This document shows, piece by piece, positions 16,465 to 25,038 of a stretch of DNA of 64,000 nt. Each line of letters begins with the position of its first letter. Within the stretch, counting starts at the first letter, position 1. The notes under the pieces were generated by a model that was not told the origin of the DNA, made no database searches, and worked only from the letters and a program-made list of their open reading frames with translations. The position numbers and the translations under genes were made by a program. The DNA comes from Actinomadura chibensis NBRC 106107 (lineage in GTDB: Bacteria; Actinomycetota; Actinomycetes; Streptosporangiales; Streptosporangiaceae), in contig NZ_BCQP01000016.1 in assembly GCF_001552135.1 (NCBI RefSeq), positions 186,001 through 250,000 of the forward strand. Reading direction: 5' to 3'.

Positions 16465-18560
16465 CAGTGGTCCTCCTCGGGTCGCAGGGTTTCCAGGAAG
16501 AAGGAGCGGACGGCGTCGTCGTAGTACTCGCGGGCCGCTCCGCGCGGGTGGTGGTCGACTTCGGGCAGCAGGACGAGGTCGTACGGCTTACCGGCTCTCA
16601 CCAGGGCGTCCACGAGTTTGATCGTGGCCGAGAAGGGGGCGTTGACGTCGCTGGTCCCGGCGATGACGCGCAGCCGTCCGCGCAGCCGTCCGGCGAGTTC
16701 GAGGCTCGACGCCGCCGCGTACCCCTCCGGGTTGTCCTGCGGCGTGGACATGTACGGCTCGATCGCCATCGCGTGGTGGTCGTCGAGGTCGGCGACCGGC
16801 ATCGCCGCGACCCCGGCGCGGTAGAACCCGGGAGCGGTCAGCATCCCGCGCAGGGCCATGTAGCCGCCCCAGGAGTGCCCGAAGATCCCCACCCGGTCGA
16901 GGTCGAGGTAGGGACGCTCGGCGGCGGCCTGCCGGACGGCCGCGACGTGGTCGGGGATCTCGTGCCGCCCGAACCGCCGGTACCCGGTGTCGTGGAACGC
17001 CTTCGACCGGCCGGGCGTCCCCCGGGCGTCGAGGACGACGCACACGAAGCCGAGCGCGCTGAGCGCGGCGGCGAACGCGCCCCGGGCCGGGTCGTACCGG
17101 CGCGGCACGCGGGTCTCCTGCGGGCCGCCGTAGATCAGGTCGATGACCGGGTGGGAGCGGCTCTCGTCGAGGTCGGGCGGCAGGTAGATCAGCCCGTGCA
17201 GCTCGGTGCGGCCGTCGGCCGCGACCGCCGTGAACTCCTCGGGCGGCCGCCCGCCGGACCGGGACGCCCGGCGCGGGCGCAGCACCGCGACGAGCCGGCC
17301 GGACGCGGCGTGCAGGCGCGTCTCCGGGGGCCGGTCGGTGGCGGAGTGCGTGTCCAGATAGAACCCGGACGACGGGCTGAACTCGATGTCGTGCTGGCCG
17401 TCGTCGTCGGTCATGCGGCGCAGCCCGGTGCCGTCCAGTCCCACCCGGTAGAGGTGCCGGTCGTAGGGGCGCGCGGGCGAGGCGGCGGCCTTGAAGTACA
17501 GCAGCCCGGCGGCCTCGTCCACCGCCGCGATCCCCTGCTCCGGGGTCTCGGCGCCCGACTCCGGGTAGTCGAGGTCGATCCCGGCGACGGGCAGGTCCAG
17601 GTCGCCGGTGAGCGGCGTGCAGTCGCGCCCGTCCGCCGAGTACAGGTAGAGCCCGGCGAGGCCGGACCGCTCGGACCGGACGACGAAGCGCCCCGACGCG
17701 GGCAGGACCCTGATCATGTCCGTGGCGATGCCGAAGGCGGACGGCAGGACCGACTCCCCCGCCTCCTCGAACAGCAGGTCGGTCGTCCCGTCCGGGTGGG
17801 CGGCGAGGAGCCTGATCCGCGTCCGCACCCGGTTGATCGTGACCAGGTGCAGCACCTCGCCCCGGTCGCTCTGGTGGAAGCCGAGGAAGGCCGCGTACTG
17901 GTCGGGTTCGGCGCCGATGTCGATGGGACGCGCCCGGCCGCTCCGCACGTCCACGAAATGGGGAAGGAGCTGCGGCAGCGGGCCGCCGCTGCGGGTGTAG
18001 GGCACCCACTCGACCTCCTCCCACGCCTTCAGCCAGTGGACGACCGGCATCCGGCGCACCTCCGAGAGGTCCACGCGCAGCGCCGCGATCCGCGTGCCGT
18101 CGGGCGACCACCGGGCGCCGCCGACCTCCCAGGGCCGGTCGGCGGCGCCCGAGGCCGTCAGCCGTTCGGCGCGGTCGTCGACGGTGTGCCGCAGGCTCAG
18201 GTCGGGGCCGGTCCGGCCGAGGGCGAGCCGCCCCGTCGGGTCGAGCACCTCGACCACGTCGGGGTCGCCCGCGAGCGCGCCCGGCCCGAGCGTCCGCGGC
18301 CGCCCGCGCTCCCGTTCCTCGACGGCGCGGGCGCTCAGCTCCTCCGCCTCGCCCGTGCGCGGGTCCAGCCGGACGCACCGTCCGCCGCCGCTGAACGCCA
18401 GCGTCCCGCCGGAGCGGGTCATGCCGTCGAGCCCGCCGGGGAGCCCGGTGAGGTCGATCTCCTTGGGAGCCCCGCCCGCGGCGGGGTCGACCAGGTAGAG
18501 CCGCCCGTCCAGGACGAGGCACAGCTCGTCGCCGTCCGGCAGCCAGAAGGTCCGGTCCAC
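16464..18560 (-). CDS. S9-family prolyl oligopeptidase-like peptidase
   Basis: This 698-residue protein has an N-terminal beta-propeller (about 1-430) with WSPDGTRIAALRVD-type blades and a C-terminal alpha/beta-hydrolase domain. The nucleophile is Ser563 in GHSWGGYMALRG, the Asp is in GTSDVNAPFS and the His in EVDHHPRG, the order of DPP-IV/acylaminoacyl-peptidase-like enzymes. There is no signal peptide, so it should be cytosolic and process imported peptides. GTG 18560 is used: AGAGGG lies about 7 bases upstream and the etfA stop is just before it. Longer upstream readings run through etfA. Confidence 0.87.
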   Translation of the reverse strand: MDRTFWLPDGDELCLVLDGRLYLVDPAAGGAPKEIDLTGLPGGLDGMTRSGGTLAFSGGGRCVRLDPRTGEAEELSARAVEERERGRPRTLGPGALAGDPDVVEVLDPTGRLALGRTGPDLSLRHTVDDRAERLTASGAADRPWEVGGARWSPDGTRIAALRVDLSEVRRMPVVHWLKAWEEVEWVPYTRSGGPLPQLLPHFVDVRSGRARPIDIGAEPDQYAAFLGFHQSDRGEVLHLVTINRVRTRIRLLAAHPDGTTDLLFEEAGESVLPSAFGIATDMIRVLPASGRFVVRSERSGLAGLYLYSADGRDCTPLTGDLDLPVAGIDLDYPESGAETPEQGIAAVDEAAGLLYFKAAASPARPYDRHLYRVGLDGTGLRRMTDDDGQHDIEFSPSSGFYLDTHSATDRPPETRLHAASGRLVAVLRPRRASRSGGRPPEEFTAVAADGRTELHGLIYLPPDLDESRSHPVIDLIYGGPQETRVPRRYDPARGAFAAALSALGFVCVVLDARGTPGRSKAFHDTGYRRFGRHEIPDHVAAVRQAAAERPYLDLDRVGIFGHSWGGYMALRGMLTAPGFYRAGVAAMPVADLDDHHAMAIEPYMSTPQDNPEGYAAASSLELAGRLRGRLRVIAGTSDVNAPFSATIKLVDALVRAGKPYDLVLLPEVDHHPRGAAREYYDDAVRSFFLETLRPEEDH

Positions 18561-18562
18561 CG

Positions 18563-19492
18563 CTAGCCCTCTCGTTCCAGCCGCCGCAGCAGCGCGTCGG
18601 CGACCTCGTTCGCGTCGGCCGTGATCACGAGGTCGGCCAGCCGGACGATCGGCGCGTCCGGGTCGGTGTTGACCGCGACCACCCGGCCGCTGGACCGCAT
18701 GCCCGCCGTGTGCTGCACCGCGCCGGAGATCCCGAACGCGACGTACAGGTCCGGGGCGACCGTGGCCCCGGTCTGGCCCACCTGGTGGGCGAAGGGCAGC
18801 CAGCCGCCGTCCACCGCCGCGCGGGACGCGCCGAGCGCGGCCCCGGTCAGCTCGGCGAGCCGCCGGTAGCGGGCGACCGCGTCCGGGCCGCCGACGCCGC
18901 GCCCGACGCTCACGACCACGCGCGCCCCGGCCAGCCCCCGCGCGGGCTCGGCCGGGCCTCCGTCCAGGGGGCGGACCGTCAGCGCGCTCGGCCCCGAGGC
19001 CGCGTCGGAGTGCTCCAGCACGGGGGTGCCGACCGTCTCCGGGCCCGGCCCCGGCCTGGCCAGGACGATCACCGGCCCGGCGGGCAGCCGCTGGACGAGC
19101 CGGTGCCCGCCGTCGAGCACCGGCCGCTCGGCCTCGATCGCGCCGTCCGGCGCGCGGCCGAGCCGCTCCACCGCCCAGGCCACCGGCAGGTCGAGGGACG
19201 CGCACAGCCACCCGGCCAGGTCGCGGGCGGGCTGCCCCGAGTCCAGGACGACGAGCCCGGCCGTGGACAGGAAGGGGGCCAGGAGGGGGGCCAGGGAGGG
19301 GCCGAGAGCCGCCGGGTCGTGCCCGGTCAGCCCTGGCGCCGCCACCACCCGGTCGGCCGGGAGCCCGCGGGCGCCGTCGTCGGCGGCCGCCGCGCCGAGC
19401 AGGACGACCCGCGTCGCCATGCCGGTCGGGGCGACTCCCAGCAGGGACCGCGCGGTGCCGAGGTCCCGGGCGACGACCGTCAGCTCACGCAC
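18563..19492 (-). CDS. etfA: Electron transfer flavoprotein alpha subunit
   Basis: This 309-residue protein has the ETF-alpha FAD site: a VGQTGATVAPDLYVAFGISG-type stretch followed by AVQHTAGM, and then VNTDPDAPIVRLADL. These bind the FAD that receives electrons from dehydrogenases. It pairs with EtfB, and its GTG start at 19492 lies 8 bases inside the etfB end. The N-terminal domain is more diverged and shorter on conserved motifs than in housekeeping EtfA, suggesting a specialised ETF for a nearby dehydrogenase. No ETF-quinone oxidoreductase is seen in the window. Confidence 0.92.
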   Translation of the reverse strand: MRELTVVARDLGTARSLLGVAPTGMATRVVLLGAAAADDGARGLPADRVVAAPGLTGHDPAALGPSLAPLLAPFLSTAGLVVLDSGQPARDLAGWLCASLDLPVAWAVERLGRAPDGAIEAERPVLDGGHRLVQRLPAGPVIVLARPGPGPETVGTPVLEHSDAASGPSALTVRPLDGGPAEPARGLAGARVVVSVGRGVGGPDAVARYRRLAELTGAALGASRAAVDGGWLPFAHQVGQTGATVAPDLYVAFGISGAVQHTAGMRSSGRVVAVNTDPDAPIVRLADLVITADANEVADALLRRLEREG

Positions 19493-20246
19493 CGGACGCC
19501 TCCCCGGCCAGCAGGGCGAGCAGCGCGTCCACGCCCTCGTCGAACCCCATGACGGACGCGGCCCGCTCCGGGACCTCCGCCTTCACCACCCGGACGTCGC
19601 GGACGGCCTCCTCCGGGAGCCGCAGGCCGAGATCGTCCGCCGACAGCGCGGTGGGCGCGGCCGACTTGGTTCTCAGCAACTCGCGCAACGCGGGACGGCG
19701 GGGTTCGATCACGCCCTCGACGAACGACACCACGGCGGGCAGCGGCGCGGTGACCCGCTCGGGCCCGCCGCCGAGGTCCCGCACGACCGTCAGCGTCCCG
19801 CCGTCCAGGGCCGCCTGCCCGGCGCGGCTCAGCAGCGGCACGCCGAGGCATGCCGCGACCGCGGCCGGGACCGTCCCCGAGGACCCGTCGGCGCTCTCGT
19901 ACCCGCAGGCGACGAGGTCCGCGCCGACCCGGGTCGCCACGGCCGCGATCGCGCGGGCCGTGGCGCGGACGTCGGCGCCCGCCGGGGCGTCGTCGCCGAC
20001 CCGGACGATCGAGTCGGCGCCGAGGGCGAGCGCCCGCTGGAGCGCGCCGGTCGCCCCCGGCGGTCCGAGCGTCATCGCGACGACCCGCACGGCCGCGCCG
20101 CCGTCCCGCAGCAGGCGGGCCCACTCCAGCGGCACCTCGTGGACCGGGTCGAGCCGATGCGGCACCCCGTGACCGGTGAGCGCGCCGCCGCTCAGCCGCA
20201 ACCGGGCCGGTACGTCCTTGACGGGAACGAGGATCGTCAGGTGCAT
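19485..20246 (-). CDS. etfB: Electron transfer flavoprotein beta subunit
   Basis: This 253-residue protein begins MHLTILVPVKDVP and contains DPVHEVPLEWA, MTLGPPGATGALQRALALGA and the AMP-site region LVACGYESADGSSGTVPAAVA, as in ETF-beta. The conserved tail LPAVVSFVEGVIEPRRPALRE is also present. ATG 20246 is preferred; GTG 20255 in the same frame is possible and neither has a strong SD. It is first in the operon etfB-etfA-S9-S41-acyl-CoA ligase and divergent from an FAD oxidoreductase gene, which could be its electron donor. Confidence 0.9.
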   Translation of the reverse strand: MHLTILVPVKDVPARLRLSGGALTGHGVPHRLDPVHEVPLEWARLLRDGGAAVRVVAMTLGPPGATGALQRALALGADSIVRVGDDAPAGADVRATARAIAAVATRVGADLVACGYESADGSSGTVPAAVAACLGVPLLSRAGQAALDGGTLTVVRDLGGGPERVTAPLPAVVSFVEGVIEPRRPALRELLRTKSAAPTALSADDLGLRLPEEAVRDVRVVKAEVPERAASVMGFDEGVDALLALLAGEASGA

Positions 20247-20324
20247 GCCGAGCACGGTAGGCCCGGACGGGCCCCGCGCTCGCCCGTCATCTGACGCCGA
20301 ATCGGGCCGCCCGCTTAGACATGG

Positions 20325-20334
20325 GTCGCGCGAC
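20325..20334. promoter_or_regulatory. Palindrome between etfB and the FAD oxidoreductase gene
   Basis: GTCGCGCGAC is a perfect 10-bp palindrome, followed by CAG, so it contains the word CGCGACA. The same word forms both arms of the palindrome at 21549-21566 in front of the ABC transporter. It may be a shared operator, but GC-rich palindromes also arise by chance here. Confidence 0.3.
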
Positions 20335-20389
20335 AGCCGGACGGCCGGAACCTAGCGTCGAGGCGAAGACACCGAGTTGGAGGAGTGAG

Positions 20390-21547
20390 ATGGCGGCCTA
20401 CGACGTTGCGATCATCGGTGCCGGGGTCCACGGGGCGAGCGCCGCCCTGCACCTGGCCGAGCGCGGGGCGGAGGTCGCGGTCCTGGAGCGCGGCGGCCCG
20501 GCGTCCGGGCCCACCGGACAGTCGAGCGCGGTCGTCCGCGGCTACTACGTCAACGAGTTCCTGGCCGGGCTGACCCGCGAGTCCGCCGGCCTCTTCCGCG
20601 GCTTCGCCGACTGGACGCACGGCGGCGACGCGGGATTCGTCACCACGGGCGCGCTCTTCCTGCACGCTCCCGGCGACGGCGAGCGGATGCGGGCCACCGT
20701 CAAGCGGCTCAACGCGCTCGGCACCCGGACCGAGCTGCTCGCCGCCGACCAGATCGCCGCCGACTTCCCGGCGTTCGACCTCACCGGCGTCGGCTGGGCG
20801 GCGTGGGAGCCGGGCGCGGGCTACGCCGACCCGGTGGGCACCACGGTCGGCATGCTCGCCCGCGCGCAGGCGCTCGGCGCGCGGCTCCTCCAGGACACCC
20901 GCGTGACCGGCATCGAACCGCTCGCCGGCTCCGTCCGGCTCCGGACCGCGTCCGGCGAGGAGGTCACGGCCGGGCGGGTGCACCTGGCGGCCGGGCCGTG
21001 GACGCCCGTCCTGCTGCGGATGCTCGGCGTGACCCTCCCCCTGCGCGCCGAACGGCACATCATCGCGACCTACGGGTGGGGCGAGGCCGAGCCCGTGCCC
21101 TACGTCTGGGCCTCGATGCCGGACGGCGTGTACGTCAAGCCCGAGCTCAGCGGCCAGTTCCTCGTCGGCACGCTGTGGGAGGAGCCGGAGGCCGACCCGG
21201 ACGACTACTCCGGCGAGCTGTGGCCGGACGAGCACCTGCGCATCGCCGACGCCCTCGTCCAGCGGATGCCGGGCCTCGCCGGGGCCGCCGCGTTCTCCGG
21301 CTACGCGGCACTGTACGACGTGGCGCCCGACTGGCAGCCGGTCATCGGCGCGGTCGCGGACCGCGTCACGATGGTCGCCGGGACGGCCGGGCACGGCTTC
21401 AAGTGGGCGCCCGCGCTCGGCGCGCGGATCGCCGACCTGCTGACCGGCGGGCCCGCCGACCCGGGGCTGGCGCAGTTCCGTCCCGGCCGGTTCGGCGAGG
21501 GCGCGCTGCTGACCGGCGGATACGGGGACGCCAAGATCATGGGATGA
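20390..21547 (+). CDS. FAD-dependent oxidoreductase (DAO / sarcosine oxidase-like)
   Basis: This 385-residue flavoprotein opens with MAAYDVAIIGAGVHGASAAL, a G-x-G-x2-G dinucleotide fold, then VLERGGPASGPTGQSSA and the closing FAD motif VAGTAGHGFKWAPALGARIADL. It belongs to the D-amino-acid oxidase/sarcosine/dimethylglycine dehydrogenase superfamily and should oxidise a C-N bond of an amino acid or N-methyl amine. ATG 20390 has TTGGAGGAG about 6 bases upstream. The gene is divergent from etfBA, so electrons may go to ETF rather than oxygen; this is inference. The dipeptide transporter follows in the same direction. Confidence 0.85.
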   Translation: MAAYDVAIIGAGVHGASAALHLAERGAEVAVLERGGPASGPTGQSSAVVRGYYVNEFLAGLTRESAGLFRGFADWTHGGDAGFVTTGALFLHAPGDGERMRATVKRLNALGTRTELLAADQIAADFPAFDLTGVGWAAWEPGAGYADPVGTTVGMLARAQALGARLLQDTRVTGIEPLAGSVRLRTASGEEVTAGRVHLAAGPWTPVLLRMLGVTLPLRAERHIIATYGWGEAEPVPYVWASMPDGVYVKPELSGQFLVGTLWEEPEADPDDYSGELWPDEHLRIADALVQRMPGLAGAAAFSGYAALYDVAPDWQPVIGAVADRVTMVAGTAGHGFKWAPALGARIADLLTGGPADPGLAQFRPGRFGEGALLTGGYGDAKIMG

Positions 21548-21548
21548 G

Positions 21549-21566
21549 GCGCGACACATGTCGCGC
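21549..21566. promoter_or_regulatory. 18-bp palindrome upstream of the ABC transporter operon
   Basis: GCGCGACA and TGTCGCGC flank a 2-base centre, starting one base after the oxidoreductase stop. It can act as a short hairpin after that gene or as an operator for the downstream transport genes. A second 10-bp palindrome, GACGATCGTC, lies at 21585-21594. Confidence 0.4.
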
Positions 21567-21659
21567 GGGCCGCCGGAACGACCTGACGATCGTCGGTCGT
21601 CTCCCGGGCCGGACGGCTTCTAGGTTCTCCCCAAGCGCCACAGGCAGGGAGAAGGATCC

Positions 21660-23282
21660 ATGAACCGTCCCATCGGCGGCTGGCGCCGCCTCACCGCCGT
21701 CATCGCAGCGTCGGCGCTGCTGCCGGCCGCCGGTTGCGGCGGCGGCGGCAGCGCCCGATCCACCGGGCCCGCCAAGGCGGGCACCGGAGAGGTCGCCAAG
21801 GTGACGTGGGGCATCGACAGCGCGCCCCGCAGCCTCGACCCGGCGCACGCCTACGACGGCAAGTCCGCCCTCGTGTACCAGCAGGTCTACGACTCGCTGC
21901 TCTACCTGGACGCGGCGGGACGGATCGTGCCGGGCCTGGCCACGTCCTGGAGCCAGCCCGACCCGCTGACCTATGTGTACCGGATCCGCACCGACGCGAA
22001 GTTCTGGGACGGCAAGCCGGTCACCGCCGAGGACGCCGCGTTCTCCCTCGGGCGGCACGCCGACAAGAAGGTCGCCAGCGAGTTCGCCACCTACTTCGGC
22101 GCGGTCAAGAGCGTCGCGGCGACCGGCCCCGGCACCGTGACGGTGAAGCTCAGCAGGCCGGACCCGTTCTTCCGGTACATCCCGGCGCTGGCGGGCCAGG
22201 TCGTCCAGCGGGCGTTCGCGACCGCGCACGCCAAGGACCTCGGCACCCCGCAGGTCGGCACGATGGCCAGCGGGCCGTACAAGGTCGAGTCGTTCTCGGC
22301 GGCGACCGGCGCGACGCTGGTCAGGAACCCGTCCTGGTGGGGCCCGAAGGCGGCGGTCAAGCGGCTGGAGTTCAAGGTGGTCGGCGATCCGGAGACGCTC
22401 CGGCTCGCGGCCCAGTCGGGGGCGGTGGACGGCACCTTCCTGTCCGACCCGTCGCTGTCGCGGCGCTGGCGCGACGGGCGGGGGATGACCGTCAAGTGGG
22501 TGCCGTCGCCGCAGACGGTCTACCTGTCCTTCGACGTGGCGACGGTGCCGTTCGACGACGTCCACGTCCGCCGGGCGGTGTCCCTCTCGGTGGACCGCCG
22601 CGGCCTGTCGACCGCGCTGTTCGGCGGGCACGCGCGGGTGGCGAGGAGCCTCACCCCGCCGGAGAGCTGGGGCGACCTGGCGTCCCCGGACAAGGTGCGC
22701 TCCATCTACGCCGGGCTCCCCGAGCCGTCCTTCGACACGGCGAAGGCGAAGGCCGAACTGGCCCAGTCCCGTCATCCGCAGGGCTTCCAGGTGACCGTGC
22801 CGTACCCGGCGTCCATGAAGTGGCTCGGGGACGTCCTGCAGAGCCTTCAGCAGAACCTCAAGCCGCTGAACATCACGTTGACCGCCAAGCAGGTGCCGTT
22901 CCAGGAGTACGTCGGCAACCTCTACAGCCACGAGAAGCTGGGGCTCCAGCTCATCCCCTACACGCCCGAGTACCCCGACCCGGCCGGGATCCCGTCGCTC
23001 GTCCTCGGCACTGAGCAGATCAAGGGCGGGTTCAACACGTCCGGGTTCAGCACGCCCGAGATCGAGAAGTTCCTCTCGCAGCAGCGCGCCGCCAAGCGTC
23101 CCGACCCGGTCGCCGGGCTCGGCCGGATCGACGCGGTCATCGCCGACCAGCAGCCGTACGCGCCGCTCTTCTACACCGACAGCGGCCTGGCCCTCAACCG
23201 CGAGCTGGTCTTCGACGGGGACTACAGCGTCTGGCTCAACTTCTCCCAGCAGTGGGCCACCCGACTCAAGCCGGCCGCCTGA
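21660..23282 (+). CDS. Peptide-type ABC transporter substrate-binding lipoprotein
   Basis: This 540-residue SBP_bac_5 protein (DppA/OppA/NikA class) has a lipoprotein signal with lipobox LPAAGC at about residue 26, then a Gly/Ser linker. Family motifs include WGIDSAPRSLDPAHAYDG, SLLYLDAAGRIVPGLATSW, YVYRIRTDAKFWDGKPVTAED and, near the end, LFYTDSGLALNR. It binds peptides, amino-acid conjugates or similar solutes outside the membrane. It is the first gene of a four-gene operon; the stop overlaps the first permease start by one base (TGATG). Confidence 0.92.
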   Translation: MNRPIGGWRRLTAVIAASALLPAAGCGGGGSARSTGPAKAGTGEVAKVTWGIDSAPRSLDPAHAYDGKSALVYQQVYDSLLYLDAAGRIVPGLATSWSQPDPLTYVYRIRTDAKFWDGKPVTAEDAAFSLGRHADKKVASEFATYFGAVKSVAATGPGTVTVKLSRPDPFFRYIPALAGQVVQRAFATAHAKDLGTPQVGTMASGPYKVESFSAATGATLVRNPSWWGPKAAVKRLEFKVVGDPETLRLAAQSGAVDGTFLSDPSLSRRWRDGRGMTVKWVPSPQTVYLSFDVATVPFDDVHVRRAVSLSVDRRGLSTALFGGHARVARSLTPPESWGDLASPDKVRSIYAGLPEPSFDTAKAKAELAQSRHPQGFQVTVPYPASMKWLGDVLQSLQQNLKPLNITLTAKQVPFQEYVGNLYSHEKLGLQLIPYTPEYPDPAGIPSLVLGTEQIKGGFNTSGFSTPEIEKFLSQQRAAKRPDPVAGLGRIDAVIADQQPYAPLFYTDSGLALNRELVFDGDYSVWLNFSQQWATRLKPAA

Positions 23283-24235
23283 TGGGCCCCGTCACCCGGC
23301 TGATCGCCCGGCGGCTGCCGATCGCGGCGTGCCTGCTCCTCGGGATCTCGCTCGCCGTCTACGGACTGCTGGCGCTGGCCCCGGGGTCCACGGAGCGGGC
23401 GCTGCTCGGCACCCGGCCCGCGTCCCCCGAACTGCTCGCCGCGATCCGCGAGCGCCACCACCTGGACCAGCCGTTCCCGCTGCGGTACGCGCACTGGCTC
23501 GGCGGCCTGCTGCGCGGCGACCTCGGCGACTCGGTCCAGACCGGCGAGCCGGTCACCGCCCGGATCGGGGAGCGGCTGCCGGTCACCCTGGAGCTGGCCC
23601 TCTACGCCACCCTGCTGATCGTGCTGCTCGGCGTGCCGCTCGGGCTGCTGGCCGCCGCGCGCCGCGAGCGGGCCGCGGACCGGGCGGTCACCGCCGGGGC
23701 CGTGGTCGCCGTCAGCGCGCCGAGCTTCGCGCTCGGCACCCTGCTGCTGTACGTGTTCGGCGTCAAGCTCGGCTGGTTCCCCGTGTTCGGCGCGGGCACC
23801 GGGTTCGCCGGACGGGTCCGGCACCTCACCCTGCCCGCGATCGCGCTCGCCCTGTCGCAGATCGCGCTCGTGACCCGGCAGACGCGGGCGGCCGGGCTGG
23901 ACGTCGTCGCCCGCGACTACCTGACGTTCGCGCGGGCCCGCGGGCTGCCCGCCCGGCACGTCTGGGGACGCTACGCGCTCCGGAACACGGCCGTGCCCGT
24001 GGCGACGTCCGTCGGGCTGGTGCTCGCATACTCGATGAGCGGCGCGGTCCTCGTCGAGGTGACGTTCTCGCTGCCCGGCCTCGGCGCGCTCATCATGGAG
24101 TCGGTCGCGGCCAAGGACGTCCCCGTCGTCCAGGGGGTCGCGCTCGTCGCCGGGGCCGCCACCATCGGGATCAACCTGCTGGTGGACCTCGCCTACCTCG
24201 CCCTCGACCCGCGCCTGCGCCGGGCGGCCGCATGA
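23282..24235 (+). CDS. Peptide-type ABC transporter permease (DppB-like)
   Basis: This 317-residue inner-membrane permease has about six helices. The N-terminal domain typical of DppB is present (LLALAPGSTERALLG, then RHHLDQPFPLRYAHWLGGLL), and the EAA loop reads YLTFARARGLPARHVWGRYA. ATG 23282 is chosen because it overlaps the upstream stop (TGATG); a start 30 bases earlier would lie inside the binding-protein gene. It pairs with the next permease. Confidence 0.92.
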   Translation: MGPVTRLIARRLPIAACLLLGISLAVYGLLALAPGSTERALLGTRPASPELLAAIRERHHLDQPFPLRYAHWLGGLLRGDLGDSVQTGEPVTARIGERLPVTLELALYATLLIVLLGVPLGLLAAARRERAADRAVTAGAVVAVSAPSFALGTLLLYVFGVKLGWFPVFGAGTGFAGRVRHLTLPAIALALSQIALVTRQTRAAGLDVVARDYLTFARARGLPARHVWGRYALRNTAVPVATSVGLVLAYSMSGAVLVEVTFSLPGLGALIMESVAAKDVPVVQGVALVAGAATIGINLLVDLAYLALDPRLRRAAA

Positions 24236-25038
24236 ACGCGCGCCGGTGGAGCCCCTCCGTGGTCGCCGCCTCGCTGCTGGTCGCGGTGTTCGCCGTCGTC
24301 ATGGCGGCGGGCGACCTGCTGGCCCCCATGGACCCGGGGCACGGTGAGCTGGCGGACAGCGCCCGGCCGCCCGGCGGCGGCCACCTGCTCGGCACCGACG
24401 AACTGGGCCGCGACATCCTGTCGCGGGTGCTCGTCGGCACCCGCGACGCGATCGCCGGTCCGGTCGCCGTCGCGGTCGCCGCGACCCTCGTCGGGACCGC
24501 GCTCGGGCTGCTCGCGGGCTTCCGCGGCGGCTGGATCGACGCGGTCGTCATGCGCTGCGCCGACTTCGCCTACTCGCTGCCGGTCGGGCTGATCGCCATC
24601 GTCGTCGTCGGCGTGCTCGGCGGCGGCTACCCGGTGGCGGTCGCGACGCTGACGGCGCTGGCGATCCCCGTCGACACCCGCGTCGTGCGGGGCGTGGTGC
24701 TGACCCAGCGCGGCCTCCCCTACCTGGAGGCGGCGCAGGTGCTCGGCCTGCGCAAGAGCCGGATCGCCGTGCTGCACCTGCTGCCCAACGTGCTGCCCAC
24801 GGTCGTCGCGAACTGCCTGCTGACGTTCGTGTACGCCCTGGTGTCGCTGTCGGGGCTGTCCTTCCTCGGACTGGGGTCGCCCGCGGGCTCCCCGGACTGG
24901 GGCCGCATGCTCTCAGAGAACAGGACCCTCTTGGACGTCAACCCCTGGGCGAGCGTCACGCCCGCGCTGCTCATCGTCCTCGTCGCGGTGAGCGTCACCG
25001 TCCTCGGCGACCGGCTGCTCGACCGGGCCACCGCATGA
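24232..25038 (+). CDS. Peptide-type ABC transporter permease (DppC-like)
   Basis: This 268-residue permease has the DppC hallmarks HLLGTDELGRDILSRVLVGT near the N-terminus and an EAA loop YLEAAQVLGLRKSRIAVLHL. Ends such as LSFLGLGSPAGSPDWGRML are typical of the family. Five or six transmembrane helices are visible. Its start overlaps the DppB-like stop by ATGA, and its stop overlaps the ATPase start, so the four genes are translationally coupled. Confidence 0.92.
   Translation: MNARRWSPSVVAASLLVAVFAVVMAAGDLLAPMDPGHGELADSARPPGGGHLLGTDELGRDILSRVLVGTRDAIAGPVAVAVAATLVGTALGLLAGFRGGWIDAVVMRCADFAYSLPVGLIAIVVVGVLGGGYPVAVATLTALAIPVDTRVVRGVVLTQRGLPYLEAAQVLGLRKSRIAVLHLLPNVLPTVVANCLLTFVYALVSLSGLSFLGLGSPAGSPDWGRMLSENRTLLDVNPWASVTPALLIVLVAVSVTVLGDRLLDRATA

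Noticed and set aside
18561..19211. Longer N-terminus for the S9 peptidase
   Set aside because: The added residues come from reading etfA in another frame and are Arg/Ala/Gly-rich without any domain.
20294..20330. Small open frame between etfB and the oxidoreductase gene
   Set aside because: The frame only extends the oxidoreductase upstream with no SD; TTGGAGGAG before ATG 20390 fixes the start.
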